Shown here piece after piece: positions 28,545 through 38,600 of a stretch of DNA of 62,394 nt; positions within the stretch are counted from its first letter, which is position 1, and the number at the start of each line of letters is the position of its first letter. The translations under genes were made by a program, and so were the position numbers. Origin of the DNA: an uncultured Sulfitobacter sp. GTDB taxonomy: Bacteria; Pseudomonadota; Alphaproteobacteria; Rhodobacterales; Rhodobacteraceae. Below the pieces are notes generated by a model. The model was given only the letters and a program-made list of their open reading frames with translations, was not told the DNA's origin and did no database searches. The stretch is from the NCBI RefSeq assembly GCF_947497275.1, contig NZ_CANMFS010000014.1, positions 1 to 62,394 of the forward strand, read 5' to 3'.

Positions 28545-29789
28545 ATGTCGACACTTACCGACCCTCCAACGGGATCGTTCCGGCTGTCTATGCTGCTGAA
28601 CGACACGCGATATCGGTCCATGACGCTTCAGGTCATCGCGGCGATTGTACTAGCGACGTTGTTGTTCTATCTTTATTCCAATCTCGCGGCGAACCTGCGC
28701 GCCGCCGGTCTGAATATCTCGTTCGACTTCCTTGGCAGTTCGGCTGGCTATGACATCAACCAGACCCTGATCGAATATGACAGCCAGTCAAGCAATCTGC
28801 GTGCCGCTGTCGTCGGTATCCTGAACACACTGCTGGTTGCGGTTCTGGCCTGCGTCACCGCTACGGTATTCGGTGTGATCGCAGGGGTACTGCGGCTGTC
28901 GAACAACTGGCTCGTGCGCAAGCTGATGGCCGCCTACGTCGAGATCTTCCGGAACATTCCGGTCCTGATCTGGATCATCATCATTTTCACCATCATGACC
29001 GCCGTGCTGCCCGGTGCCCGCGCCTATCTGGGAGATGACCCGGAGCGGGACATGCTGGGCGGCGTGATCGCATTGACCAACCGCGGCATCTATGTACCGT
29101 CCCCGTTTTTTACCTCCGGCTTTGGCGGCGGCGAAGGGAGCGGATTGAACTGGCTTATCGTGCTGGCGGTTCTGGCCGGATCGTTCTTTGCGACGCGCTT
29201 TATCACCCACTCCGCCGATGCCAAACAGGAAGCAACGGGCGTACGGCCCAAGACAGGATTGCTCAATCTGGCTGTCTGGTTCGTTCCGCTGGTGGTACTG
29301 GCCCTCGTGCTGGGCCTCAGCTGGGATTTGCCCGATCCGCTTGCCAACCGCTTCAACCTGCGCGGCGGTCTCCAGATCGGCGCGCCATTGATCGCGCTTT
29401 GGTTTGCCCTGTCGATCTACACCGGTGCCTTCATCGCCGAGAACGTGCGCGCAGGCATCCAGGCCGTATCGAAAGGCCAGACAGAGGCGGCGTCGGCGCT
29501 TGGGATCCGGCCCCGGCGTGTCATGAGCCTTGTCGTTCTGCCACAGGCGCTGCGTGTCATCATCCCGCCGCTGATCTCGCAATATCTGAACATTACGAAG
29601 AACTCGTCACTAGCCATCGCTGTCGGCTATGCGGATATCACGGCCACGTTGGGTGGCATTACCCTGAACCAGACCGGGCGCGCGATTGAGTGTGTCCTTT
29701 TGCTGATGCTTTTCTACCTTGTGATCTCGCTTGTGATCTCTGCGGTGATGAACGTCTACAACAGTTCGATGAAACTGAAGGAGCGCTGA
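28545..29789 (+). CDS. aapQ: General L-amino acid ABC transporter permease
   Basis: A 414-residue HisM/GltJ-type permease with about eight membrane spans. The cytoplasmic coupling loop EAASALGIRPRRVMSLVVLPQALRV near residues 310-335 is the EAA motif contacting the ATPase. It pairs with AapM as a heterodimer. The aapM start lies 27 bases downstream. Confidence 0.95.
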   Translation: MSTLTDPPTGSFRLSMLLNDTRYRSMTLQVIAAIVLATLLFYLYSNLAANLRAAGLNISFDFLGSSAGYDINQTLIEYDSQSSNLRAAVVGILNTLLVAVLACVTATVFGVIAGVLRLSNNWLVRKLMAAYVEIFRNIPVLIWIIIIFTIMTAVLPGARAYLGDDPERDMLGGVIALTNRGIYVPSPFFTSGFGGGEGSGLNWLIVLAVLAGSFFATRFITHSADAKQEATGVRPKTGLLNLAVWFVPLVVLALVLGLSWDLPDPLANRFNLRGGLQIGAPLIALWFALSIYTGAFIAENVRAGIQAVSKGQTEAASALGIRPRRVMSLVVLPQALRVIIPPLISQYLNITKNSSLAIAVGYADITATLGGITLNQTGRAIECVLLLMLFYLVISLVISAVMNVYNSSMKLKER

Positions 29790-29816
29790 GATGGCCGTAT
29801 CAAGGGAGCGCCCACA

Positions 29817-31115
29817 ATGAGCGATACACACGCACAATCCGTCGCCTACGTCCGCGAGACGGCCATACCCCCCGCACCCGCGCCGGTGAATGCTGCCGGT
29901 CCGGTCAAATGGATGCGCGATAACCTGTTCGCCACCTGGGCCAATGCTTTGCTGACGGTCGCGGCCCTTTATGTGCTGTACCTCATCCTTGCATCCACAT
30001 TGCCCTGGATCTTCGGCGGGCTGTGGACGACAAGCTCGCTCGCGGAGTGTCGCGAAATCTTGCAAGGCAAGTCCGCCGCTTGCTTCTCGGTTCTGTCGGA
30101 ACGGTGGAACCAGCTTCTTTTCGGGTTCAAATACCCAAGTGAGCTCTACTGGCGTCCGGGCATCGCCTTTGTCCTGTTGTTCATCGCGTTCGCTCCGGTC
30201 CTGTTTTTCGACCTGCCGCGCAAGCTGCTGATCTTGACGGCGCTCTACCCGTTCGTCGCCTACTGGCTGATCTGGGGCGGCAGCATTTTGATACCGATCA
30301 TGGCGCTTGCGGGTTTCGTCGGCGGTTACGTCGTCTATAGCAAACTTGTCACCCGCAACTTCGCCGCCGGCTTTTTCGGCGGTATCGCAGCGGCTGCTGT
30401 GATCTGGATCATCGGAGACTACATCGTCGGTGCCCTTGCGTCCGATACTCCTTGGCTCACACCGGTACCAAGCCGCGACCTGGGCGGCTTCATGTTGAAC
30501 CTCATGCTGGGCGTCACCTGTGTATCGCTTTCCATCCCTCTTGGCATTGCGCTGGCGCTCGGACGGCAAAGCTCGATGCCGCTGATCAAATGGATCTGCG
30601 TGGTGTTCATCGAGTTCATCCGTGGCGTGCCGCTCATCACACTGCTTTTCGTGGCAAGTGTGATGCTTGCTTACTTCTTTCCGCCCGAAGCGACCGTCGA
30701 CTTGTTCCTGAGGGTGGTAATCATGATCACCATGTTCTCGTCGGCCTATATCGCCGAGGTAATCCGCGGCGGTCTTGCTGCGCTGCCAAAGGGGCAGTAC
30801 GAGGCGGGCGACAGTCTGGGGCTGGATTACGCGCAGTCGATGCGCCTGATCATTCTGCCGCAGGCGCTCAAGATCTCGATCCCCGGTATCGTCAACATCG
30901 CCGTGGGCCTCTTCAAGGATACAACGCTCGTTTCGGTCATTTCGATGTTCGATCTGGTGGGTATGATCCGGGGCCCGATCCTGGCCTCGACCGATTGGAA
31001 TGGCGTGTACTGGGAATTGCTCGGGTTCGCCGCTTTGCTGTTCTTCGTCGTTTGCTACGGCATTTCACAATACTCGCAGTGGCTCGAACGCCGCCTCGCG
31101 ACAGATCACCGTTAA
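29817..31115 (+). CDS. aapM: General L-amino acid ABC transporter permease
   Basis: A 432-residue permease of the same family as AapQ, with several hydrophobic spans and a C-terminal EAA loop (EAGDSLGLDYAQSMRLIILPQALKI). The hydrophilic N-terminus (residues 1-35) is typical for AapM. aapP starts 12 bases downstream. Confidence 0.95.
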   Translation: MSDTHAQSVAYVRETAIPPAPAPVNAAGPVKWMRDNLFATWANALLTVAALYVLYLILASTLPWIFGGLWTTSSLAECREILQGKSAACFSVLSERWNQLLFGFKYPSELYWRPGIAFVLLFIAFAPVLFFDLPRKLLILTALYPFVAYWLIWGGSILIPIMALAGFVGGYVVYSKLVTRNFAAGFFGGIAAAAVIWIIGDYIVGALASDTPWLTPVPSRDLGGFMLNLMLGVTCVSLSIPLGIALALGRQSSMPLIKWICVVFIEFIRGVPLITLLFVASVMLAYFFPPEATVDLFLRVVIMITMFSSAYIAEVIRGGLAALPKGQYEAGDSLGLDYAQSMRLIILPQALKISIPGIVNIAVGLFKDTTLVSVISMFDLVGMIRGPILASTDWNGVYWELLGFAALLFFVVCYGISQYSQWLERRLATDHR

Positions 31116-31127
31116 GGAGGCCGAAAC

Positions 31128-31919
31128 ATGGCTGACATTGCTGAAAACACAGCCCCGAAAGCTGCGAAAATGCAGATTTCCGATGAGGTTGCCATCTCCA
31201 TCGAGAACATGAACAAATGGTACGGCACCTTTCATGTTCTGCGCGACATCGATCTTACGGTCTACCGTGGCGAGCGCATCGTCATTTGCGGGCCTTCCGG
31301 CTCGGGAAAATCGACATTGATCCGCTGCATCAATGCGTTGGAAGAGCACCAGAAAGGCAGGATCGAGGTGGACGGGACCGTTCTGTCGTCTGATCTCAAG
31401 AATATCGACAAGATCCGGTCAGAGGTCGGCATGTGCTTTCAGCACTTCAATCTCTTTCCGCATCTGACAATTCTCGAAAACTGCACTTTGGCACCGATCT
31501 GGGTCCGCAAGACACCCAAGAAAGAGGCCGAAGCCACGGCCATGCATTTTCTGGAAAAAGTCAAAATCCCCGATCAAGCGAATAAATATCCCGGCCAGTT
31601 GTCGGGCGGACAGCAGCAGCGGGTCGCGATCGCACGGTCGCTGTGCATGAAGCCGCGGGTAATGCTGTTTGACGAGCCGACATCGGCGCTTGATCCCGAG
31701 ATGATCAAGGAAGTGCTCGACACGATGATCGAGCTTGCCGAAGAGGGCATGACGATGCTTTGCGTAACCCACGAAATGGGCTTTGCCCGGCAGGTGGCGA
31801 ACCGGGTCATCTTCATGGATGAGGGTCAGATCGTCGAGCAGAACGAGCCAGAGGCATTCTTCAACAACCCGCAAAGCCCGCGCACCCAGCTGTTCCTGAG
31901 CCAAATTCTGGGGCACTGA
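31128..31919 (+). CDS. aapP: General L-amino acid ABC transporter ATPase
   Basis: A 263-residue nucleotide-binding subunit with Walker [10 protein letters not shown], signature LSGGQQQR, Walker [15 protein letters not shown] and the switch His in [11 protein letters not shown]. It energises AapQM. It ends 10 bases before the convergent SixA-like gene. Confidence 0.97.
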   Translation: MADIAENTAPKAAKMQISDEVAISIENMNKWYGTFHVLRDIDLTVYRGERIVICGPSGSGKSTLIRCINALEEHQKGRIEVDGTVLSSDLKNIDKIRSEVGMCFQHFNLFPHLTILENCTLAPIWVRKTPKKEAEATAMHFLEKVKIPDQANKYPGQLSGGQQQRVAIARSLCMKPRVMLFDEPTSALDPEMIKEVLDTMIELAEEGMTMLCVTHEMGFARQVANRVIFMDEGQIVEQNEPEAFFNNPQSPRTQLFLSQILGH

Positions 31920-31929
31920 GAGCGTTTGC

Positions 31930-32427
31930 CTAATCGGTCAAATCGCGCGGCACGATGAAATGAACGACCTGCCCTTGCCCAAGGGGCAGGTCGTTCCAGT
32001 TCTGGATGTCAAAATCCACCACCAGGGTGGCACAGGTGGGGTAGCTATCGAAATCCCGATGCTCGGGTGCAACGTGCACCAGCAGTTCTGCCAGCACCGC
32101 GCAGCCGGGGTTATGTGCAAGGATCATCACACACGCTGCCTGCTGCGCTCTTAGGGCTTTCAGCATCACCTCGGCGGACGCAAGGTACAGGCTGCGGGAG
32201 TGTGTGACGGGGATGTCACGTTCCAGCCCGAGCCGGGCGAGTGTTTCCCGCGTGCGGGTCGCCGTGGAACACAGAACCTGATCCGGCGCCAGAGCCTTCG
32301 CACGCAACCAGTCGCCCATCGCTGTCGCGCTCCGTTCGCCGCGTGCGTTGAGACCCCGTTCAATATCAGCGAGGGCGCCACCGGACCAATCTGACTTGGC
32401 GTGGCGCATAAGGATCAATCGCTTCAT
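31930..32427 (-). CDS. SixA-like histidine phosphatase family protein
   Basis: A 165-residue phosphohistidine-type phosphatase with the RHG-like motif LMRHAKSDW near the N-terminus and the distal catalytic His in VMILAHNPGC. SixA enzymes remove phosphate from histidine-containing phosphotransfer proteins, but the substrate here is unknown. ATG 32427 follows an excellent AAAGGAG on the minus strand; longer starts were rejected. It is convergent with aapP. Confidence 0.85.
   Translation of the reverse strand: MKRLILMRHAKSDWSGGALADIERGLNARGERSATAMGDWLRAKALAPDQVLCSTATRTRETLARLGLERDIPVTHSRSLYLASAEVMLKALRAQQAACVMILAHNPGCAVLAELLVHVAPEHRDFDSYPTCATLVVDFDIQNWNDLPLGQGQVVHFIVPRDLTD
31962..31996. repeat. 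Inverted repeat inside the 3' end of the SixA-like gene
   Basis: GAACGACCTGCCC (31962-31974) pairs with GGGCAGGTCGTTC (31984-31996), extended by two further pairs past a single-base bulge. It lies within the coding region close to the convergent aapP end and could act as a 3'-end barrier; no T-tract follows. Confidence 0.5.
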
Positions 32428-32727
32428 TCGAGCTCCTTTGGCGGCCTTCTCGTAGAAAGCGGATTGTTCGGATGTACGGTTGAACATCGCACTGACGGGG
32501 CAGGGTACTGCTTTTGACACCCACGTTGCATACATAAGCCCTGCACGGCAAGCGTGGACAGATACCCGATGACCGCAAAGCCGTTGGTCGGGGTTTCGGG
32601 ATGGGCCAGAACCCCATTAGCATTTGACTATGCGATGTGGCGTGCGACATCAGATCGTCAAAGGATTTTCCCGGTACCCGTCAACGAATCACGTGCGGCG
32701 ACAGGTGCGGACCCTTGTGACTAAGCG
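32428..32727. other. Intergenic region between the SixA-like gene and argB
   Basis: 300 bases without a supported gene. It presumably contains the promoter for the SixA-like gene and the end of the argB transcript. A TTGACA lies near 32514 on the + strand but has no matching -10 or downstream gene. Nothing else recognisable was seen. Confidence 0.4.
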
Positions 32728-33591
32728 TCAGCCCGCCCGAATGATGCTGCCCGCACCATGTTCGGTGAACAGTTCAAGCAGACAGGCATTCGGGGCGCGT
32801 CCATCAAGGATTACTGCCGCGCGGACCCCCGCATTCAGCGCATCGAGTGCGGTTTGCGTCTTGGGGATCATTCCGCCCGCGATGGTTCCTTCTCTGGTCA
32901 TCTCTTCGATCTGCGTCGCTGTCAGGTCGGTAATCACTTCGCCTTTTGCATTCTTCACCCCCGAAACGTCCGTCAGCAAGAGCAGGCGATCTGCCTTCAG
33001 GGCCGCCGCGATGGCGCCCGCGGCGGTGTCGCCGTTGATGTTGAATGTCTCTCCGTCCATCCCCATGCCGAGCGGGGCGATCACCGGAATCAACTCCTTG
33101 TCCGCCATATCGAGGAGCAGGCGGGGGTTCACATTGGTCGGTTTGCCAACCAGACCCAAGGCAGGATCTTCCGGCTCGCAGATGATGAGCCCGCTGTCTT
33201 TTCCCGAAACGCCAACGGCGCGACCGCCCTGGGCAGATATCGCCTGCACGATCTTGGCGTTGACGAGGCCGGACAGAACCATCTCGACCACCTCCATCGT
33301 CGCGGCGTCGGTGACCCGTTTTCCATCAATGAAGTCTGACTTGATATTGAGCCGCTTGAGCATGCTGTTGATCATCGGGCCGCCGCCGTGGATGATGACG
33401 GGGTTCACACCGACCTGCCGCATCAACACGACGTCGCGCGCGAATTCGATCATCGCCGCGTCACTGCCCATTGCATGACCGCCCAGTTTGATCACGACGG
33501 TCGCGTCGTTGTACCGCTGCATATACGGCAGCGCCTGTGACAAGGTGGCGGCGGTTGCGGCCCAATCGCGGTTCATGTCTTGTTTTCTCAT
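32728..33591 (-). CDS. argB: Acetylglutamate kinase
   Basis: A 287-residue amino acid kinase catalysing phosphorylation of N-acetyl-L-glutamate, the second step of arginine synthesis. [41 protein letters not shown] and GGMIPK are all present. No N-terminal arginine-inhibition helix is obvious, but the [17 protein letters not shown] leader resembles that of arginine-sensitive types. It lies 35 bases downstream of engB on the same strand. Confidence 0.96.
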   Translation of the reverse strand: MRKQDMNRDWAATAATLSQALPYMQRYNDATVVIKLGGHAMGSDAAMIEFARDVVLMRQVGVNPVIIHGGGPMINSMLKRLNIKSDFIDGKRVTDAATMEVVEMVLSGLVNAKIVQAISAQGGRAVGVSGKDSGLIICEPEDPALGLVGKPTNVNPRLLLDMADKELIPVIAPLGMGMDGETFNINGDTAAGAIAAALKADRLLLLTDVSGVKNAKGEVITDLTATQIEEMTREGTIAGGMIPKTQTALDALNAGVRAAVILDGRAPNACLLELFTEHGAGSIIRAG

Positions 33592-33626
33592 GTCTGTGTT
33601 CCCGTATTCTCCGGGATCATAGATAG

Positions 33627-34277
33627 TTATTCCAGTGTCGCAATCACGGATCTCAGGGTCGGTATGCCCCAGCCCTTTTCGGACGACGTTACAATCAATT
33701 CGGGGTAGGCGGCAGGATGCTTCGACAGCGCGGTCCTGATCTGGTCGAGCACTTTATCGCGCTCCTTCTCCTTGACCTTGTCCGCCTTTGTCACGACAGC
33801 CTGAAACGTCACGGCGGCACTGTCGAGCAGGGTCATGATTTCGTCGTCTACCTTTTTAACGCCGTGTCGCGCATCGATCAGAACGAAAGCGCGGCGCAAG
33901 GTCTGGCGGCCCTGCAGGAACTGCTTGAGCAGACGCTGCCATTTCTCAACCACTGGCAAAGGTGCGTTCGCATAGCCATAGCCGGGGAGATCGACGAGAT
34001 ACAAATCATCACCGGCGGTAAAATAGTTAATCTCCTGCGTCCGTCCGGGGGTATTGGAGGCACGCGCAAGGCCCTTGCGGCCTGTGATCGCGTTGATCAG
34101 GCTCGACTTGCCGACGTTGGATCGCCCGGCAAAGCATACCTCAAGACGGTCCGGAGCCGGCAGACCGGACATTGCCACGACCCCTTTGACAAAATCGGTC
34201 TCGCCCGCAAAAAGCAAGCGGCCCTGTTCCAGTTTCTGTGCATCGCCCTCTTCAAAGACCGGAAACGCCAGTTGCAT
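33627..34277 (-). CDS. engB: Ribosome biogenesis GTP-binding protein YihA/YsxC (EngB)
   Basis: A 216-residue GTPase with G1 [11 protein letters not shown]3 DLPGYGYA and G4 TKADK. Homologues are needed for large-subunit maturation. The start codon overlaps the stop of the MOSC gene (TGATG), giving a coupled yidC-MOSC-engB string on the minus strand. Confidence 0.95.
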   Translation of the reverse strand: MQLAFPVFEEGDAQKLEQGRLLFAGETDFVKGVVAMSGLPAPDRLEVCFAGRSNVGKSSLINAITGRKGLARASNTPGRTQEINYFTAGDDLYLVDLPGYGYANAPLPVVEKWQRLLKQFLQGRQTLRRAFVLIDARHGVKKVDDEIMTLLDSAAVTFQAVVTKADKVKEKERDKVLDQIRTALSKHPAAYPELIVTSSEKGWGIPTLRSVIATLE

Positions 34278-35014
34278 CAGATCAGCTCCACCCTGTCGCC
34301 AACGGCGACCGGGCCGCCCTCGGTGACGACTGCATAAACGCCGAAATCCTGATGTGCCATCATGTTGAGTGCGGCCAATGTATCAACGTCGCGCTGGCCG
34401 GTGTCCGTATTAGCCATGGTTGCGCGACACCGTGTGATACGCTCTTTTATCTTGAGGCGGGCGCCGCCCAACTGCACATCCCGCCCGATCCAGTCGAATT
34501 CAGCCCAGGCTGGGGCGCCGGTGAACCAGATATTTCCGCGCCAGCGCTCGGTTTGCAGTGGTGACATGGCGAGAGACTCGACCGCCGCGTGTGACGCCAT
34601 GTTGCATAGTGACACGGATGCGAAGGGCGTATCGGTATATCCGCGCTTGTCAAGGCGAAACACACGGGCGGGCTGCGCGCGGTCGGGGTCGACCAAGGGC
34701 CGTAGCCAGGGAAGCAGTCTGTCGGAGTCGTGGTCTGGTCGTATTGTCAGATCTGGTCGCTCCGGGTGGCGCAAAGTCAGTGTCTCGGTTGCTTCATCCA
34801 GGGTCGCGGTTATCGCCATAAGCGCGGGAGATTTCGCGCCTCGGCTAAAGTTCTGGCAAGGTGCCCAGCCGTCGGTCTTGATCTTGGCGGCGTCATGCGC
34901 AACGGCCCACGTACGATCGTAGGGCATTACCTCACCGGTCCTGAGCGTGACCCGCTTCAGCGCCTCACGCCCGTGTGATTTCAGGGGGTGGCGCCAAACC
35001 GCCGTCACCTCCAT
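34277..35014 (-). CDS. MOSC domain protein (YcbX/MOSC N-barrel type)
   Basis: A 245-residue protein with an N-terminal MOSC beta-barrel (VTAVWRHPLKSHGREAL, YDRTWAVAH) and a C-terminal MOSC domain (SLCNMASHAAVESLA, RWRGNIWFTG, RITRCRATMANTDTGQRD). The Cys in ITRCRA is the usual molybdenum ligand or sulfur carrier. Such proteins take part in molybdenum-cofactor sulfur transfer or N-hydroxylated base detoxification; the substrate is unknown. It overlaps yidC and engB by one base each. Confidence 0.85.
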   Translation of the reverse strand: MEVTAVWRHPLKSHGREALKRVTLRTGEVMPYDRTWAVAHDAAKIKTDGWAPCQNFSRGAKSPALMAITATLDEATETLTLRHPERPDLTIRPDHDSDRLLPWLRPLVDPDRAQPARVFRLDKRGYTDTPFASVSLCNMASHAAVESLAMSPLQTERWRGNIWFTGAPAWAEFDWIGRDVQLGGARLKIKERITRCRATMANTDTGQRDVDTLAALNMMAHQDFGVYAVVTEGGPVAVGDRVELI

Positions 35015-36846
35015 CACTTTTTCGGCTCCGCCTTCGGTTTGCGGGTAAAGCCGCCTTTGATATTGCCCATGAGATCCGGTTTATACCCTTGACTGCGCAT
35101 GATCAGATATTGCTGCGTGAAGGTAATCGTGTTGTTCGCGATCCAGTAGACCACAAGGCCGCTTGCGAAGCTTCCGAGCATGAACATGAAGACCCAGGGC
35201 ATCCAGGCAAAGATCATCTGCTGTGTCGGATCGGTGGGGGCTGGATTCAGCTTTTGCTGCAACCACATCGAAACACCCAGAAGCAGTGGCAGGATCCCGA
35301 TAAAGACAAGCGCCATGATCGACCCGGTTTCCGGAGCGGCCCAGGGCAGCAGACCGTATAGGTTGAAGATGGAAGTCGGGTCAGGCGCGCTGAGATCCCG
35401 GAACGGGCCAAAGAACGGTGCGTGACGCAGCTCGATTGTGACGAAGATCACCTTGTAAAGCGAGAAGAAGATCGGGATCTGCAGCAGGATCGGCAGACAA
35501 CCGGCGGCCGGATTCACCTTTTCCTTCTTGTAAAGCTCCATCATGCCCTGCTGCATCTTCTGGCGGTCGTCGCCCGCAGCTTCCTTCAGCTTCTCCATTT
35601 TGGGCTGAAGCTCTTTCATCTTTGCCATCGAGACATAGGATTTATACGCGAGCGGGAAGAGGATCGCCTTGATCAACAGTGTAAGACAGATGATCGCGAT
35701 GCCCATATTGCCGATGAGTTGGTTGAGATGATGCAACAGCCAGAAGATCGGCTTGGTCAGGAAAGAGAACCAGCCCCAGTCAATGGCGTCGATGAAGTTG
35801 TAGATGCCTTGCGCTTCGTAGTCGCGCAGAATATCCCATTCCTTCGCACCCGAGAAGAACTGTGTCGTCGTCGTCGCCGTCGCGCCTGCGGCCACTGTCT
35901 GGACCGGCATCACCGTTTCGGTCTGATAGATATCGCGGCGTTCATCGTATTTCGCGACGGACTTGAACGCCGACCCCTGTGTCGGGACCAAAACGCTCAT
36001 CCAGTAGTGGTCGGTAAAGCCGATCCAGCCGTTTTCCGTGATGTTTTTCTCGTCCGTACGGGCACCGGCGCGGGCGTTGAATTCGAATTCGGGCATGTCG
36101 TCCCAATTGATCTCCGAATATTCGCCGTCCGTCATGGCGACGACACCTTCGTGCAGGATGAAGAAATTCTTGAGATTGGTCGGCTCCCCGTGGCGGGCCA
36201 GAACGCCGTAAGGTGCCACCGAAACCGGCGCATCGCCGGTGTTCTCGACCGACTGCGTGATCGTGAACATGTAATTGTCGTCGATCGAAATCTGCTTGGT
36301 AAACTGAAGACCCGCGCCGTTATTCCAGCCCAAGGTAACCGGCGAACCGACGCCGAGTACATCGCCGCTGACAAGCTCCCACGCGGTGTTGGGACCGGGA
36401 ACTGCAGAGGGGTCAACGCCGCCTGCGGCGGCCCAGCCGTGAACCGCGTATTGAGCGTTCTCTTCGCCGACCGGATTGAGAACGGTCACGACCTGCGCGT
36501 CAGGCTCCAGAGATGTTTGATAGTCCTTCAACGCCAGTTCATCGATGCGGCCACCCATGAGCGATAGCGACCCCGAGACTCGGTCCGTCTCAATCGCAAC
36601 CCTCGGGGCTGCCTCCAGGGCGCTGGGTGCGGTTTGCGTTCCGGTCGTCGTCGCGGGCGCAGGCGCGTTCACGGGGACATCGGCGCTGGGCGTGGCGAGG
36701 GTGCCCTCTGTCGTCTGAGTCTCGGTGATCGTAGTGCCTTCGACGGGTGTTTCGGCATCCGGCGGCGGAAAGAGTACAAACCAGACAAGGATCACGACAA
36801 AGCTGAGCGCTGTTGCAATGATTAGGTTCTTGTTTTGATCGTCCAT
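35014..36846 (-). CDS. yidC: Membrane protein insertase YidC
   Basis: A 610-residue YidC/Oxa1 insertase. An N-terminal anchor (MDDQNKNLIIATALSFVVILVWFVLF) is followed by a low-complexity linker, the periplasmic P1 domain and the conserved C-terminal core with five membrane helices (GMAIICLTLLIKAILFPLAYKSYVSMAKMKELQPKM). It inserts membrane proteins with or without SecYEG. ATG 36846 gives the canonical start. The order is typical of alphaproteobacteria, although EAL, ttcA and DUF3833 genes lie between it and yidD-rnpA-rpmH. Confidence 0.97.
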   Translation of the reverse strand: MDDQNKNLIIATALSFVVILVWFVLFPPPDAETPVEGTTITETQTTEGTLATPSADVPVNAPAPATTTGTQTAPSALEAAPRVAIETDRVSGSLSLMGGRIDELALKDYQTSLEPDAQVVTVLNPVGEENAQYAVHGWAAAGGVDPSAVPGPNTAWELVSGDVLGVGSPVTLGWNNGAGLQFTKQISIDDNYMFTITQSVENTGDAPVSVAPYGVLARHGEPTNLKNFFILHEGVVAMTDGEYSEINWDDMPEFEFNARAGARTDEKNITENGWIGFTDHYWMSVLVPTQGSAFKSVAKYDERRDIYQTETVMPVQTVAAGATATTTTQFFSGAKEWDILRDYEAQGIYNFIDAIDWGWFSFLTKPIFWLLHHLNQLIGNMGIAIICLTLLIKAILFPLAYKSYVSMAKMKELQPKMEKLKEAAGDDRQKMQQGMMELYKKEKVNPAAGCLPILLQIPIFFSLYKVIFVTIELRHAPFFGPFRDLSAPDPTSIFNLYGLLPWAAPETGSIMALVFIGILPLLLGVSMWLQQKLNPAPTDPTQQMIFAWMPWVFMFMLGSFASGLVVYWIANNTITFTQQYLIMRSQGYKPDLMGNIKGGFTRKPKAEPKK

Positions 36847-36964
36847 GGGCACCGCCACCTGATGTCTGAAAACTGTCCGGTGGGTACACAACCTGAAGCC
36901 AGAAAGGTCAAGCGGATTCGAGGTCCCGAACCGTGCAGAACCAGGAACGGCGCGCGCTACGAGC

Positions 36965-38527
36965 CTATTTTTGACGGCTTTGCAGGATCTGCAGCACATC
37001 GCGCAGCTTGGCATTGTGTGCATGTATCCAATCGATCGTCTGGTCGAATGGCATTGGTCGGGCAATACCAAAGCCCTGCACATGATCACAGCCCAGTTGC
37101 GCGAGCAGGACGTGTTCGCCGACGGTTTCGACACCCTCCGCCAGCGTCTCGACCTTGAGCCGTTCTGCCATCGTCAGGATAGCGCTGATCATGCGCTGCT
37201 GTTCCTGGTCGCGATCCGCTTTCATCACGAAGCTGCGGTCAATCTTGATCCGGCTGACGGAAAAACGGCGGATCGATGCGATGGACGCGTTTCCCGTGCC
37301 GAAGTCGTCCAGATCAATTCGGCAACCGATCGCTCCGAGAGCATTGATGTTCTTCGTGACGACATCGTCCGGCGCGCCGGAGACCACCGTTTCAAGCACT
37401 TCGACGGCCAGCCGATCGGGTGTCAACTCGAACCGGTCAAGCTCCCATTCTATTTTCTCGAGAAGGCGCGGGTTGCTCAGTTCCGATCCGGTAAAATTCA
37501 CTCCGATCTGGGGAACTTCGACACCCGCGGCGTCCCATGTCTTGAGCGCACGGAAGCTGTTGTGCATCATGACTTCGGCAAGACGCTCGATCAGGCCCGC
37601 CGCCTCGATCGCCGGGAGGAATTCGGCGGGGGGTATGACGCCGCGTACGGGATGTGTCCAACGCGCCAATGCTTCGAAGCCACTGAGTTTGCCCGTATCG
37701 GTCGAGATCTGCGGCTGGAACCAGGCTGCGATCTCACCGCTGTCAAGTGCGGCAACCACGTCTTCGTGCAATGCGCGGCGGGTCTGCGCCTCCGTATACA
37801 TCTGTTCGGAAAACGCGCGGATACTGGACGGCCCCCGGGCCTGCGCCTGCCGCAAGGCGATGCCGGCGGCGCGCAACCAATCGGCGCTCGTGCGTACTGG
37901 CGCACGGGCGTGCTGACAGAACCCGATGCAAACACTTGCGTAGATCACCGTTCCGTCGATCGAAACCGGCTCCTCCACCGCGCTTTGAAGACGGCTTGCC
38001 TGTTGGATACACAGTTCAAGGGAGAGTTGACGCACAGGGCTGACGCACACTGCGAAACGCGCCTCTCCGATGTGGCCAATGAAATCACCTTCGCGCATCG
38101 CTCCGCTCAACCGATCACCCATCCGCTGCAGCACCGCGTCTCCGGCGGACTGGCCATAGCGGTCGATCACTTCGGAAAAATTGTCGATTTCTACGATATG
38201 CATACAAGACAACAGGCCTGCCTCGCAGCACGCGTCGAAAACCTCGCCGCAGCGGGCCTCCAGTGCGGTGCGGGTCAGCAGACCGTTGCTGTTGGTGGCG
38301 TGGCCACGCATACTTTGCAAACCAGGGCCGAACCCACCTGACGCGAGATAGAAAACGGGAACCAGGGCCGCGACGATCAACAGTGCCCCTTCACCGCCAA
38401 ACCAGAACGCCGCGAGTGAAAATGCGGGCACGAACGCAAGCGCAGGCGGCCCCGTCAGCAGATCGAAAACGGATTTGCGCAACCGTCTGAAGGATGCCGC
38501 GTCGATTCTCACATTGCGTTGCTGCAC
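36965..38527 (-). CDS. Membrane protein with degenerate GGDEF and intact EAL domain
   Basis: A 520-residue protein with two hydrophobic segments (residues about 28-45 and 48-66), a GGDEF domain (about 85-245) whose active site reads GEARF (154-158), and an EAL domain (about 255-510). EAL (285-287), DDFGTG and QGFGIARP are present, so cyclic di-GMP phosphodiesterase activity is likely while cyclase activity is not. The start is GTG 38527 after a GGAGG 7 bases upstream. The gene would lower c-di-GMP, favouring motility over attachment; that is inference. Confidence 0.85.
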   Translation of the reverse strand: MQQRNVRIDAASFRRLRKSVFDLLTGPPALAFVPAFSLAAFWFGGEGALLIVAALVPVFYLASGGFGPGLQSMRGHATNSNGLLTRTALEARCGEVFDACCEAGLLSCMHIVEIDNFSEVIDRYGQSAGDAVLQRMGDRLSGAMREGDFIGHIGEARFAVCVSPVRQLSLELCIQQASRLQSAVEEPVSIDGTVIYASVCIGFCQHARAPVRTSADWLRAAGIALRQAQARGPSSIRAFSEQMYTEAQTRRALHEDVVAALDSGEIAAWFQPQISTDTGKLSGFEALARWTHPVRGVIPPAEFLPAIEAAGLIERLAEVMMHNSFRALKTWDAAGVEVPQIGVNFTGSELSNPRLLEKIEWELDRFELTPDRLAVEVLETVVSGAPDDVVTKNINALGAIGCRIDLDDFGTGNASIASIRRFSVSRIKIDRSFVMKADRDQEQQRMISAILTMAERLKVETLAEGVETVGEHVLLAQLGCDHVQGFGIARPMPFDQTIDWIHAHNAKLRDVLQILQSRQK

Positions 38528-38600
38528 TGATGCACCTCCAATCAGAACGCAACGGGCGCTCTGGTATCGCTACTTTAGAGGGAATCAGATCAAGCGAGTG

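Noticed and set aside
32624..33478. + strand open frame opposite argB
   Set aside because: argB on the minus strand is unmistakable; the opposite frame is a shadow.
35422..36567. Long + strand open frame opposite yidC
   Set aside because: Antisense shadow of the conserved yidC coding sequence; its translation shows no domain and follows yidC codon bias.
36971..38341. 456-codon + strand open frame opposite the GGDEF-EAL gene
   Set aside because: Mirrors codon structure of the real gene on the minus strand, with cysteine/arginine-rich meaningless translation.
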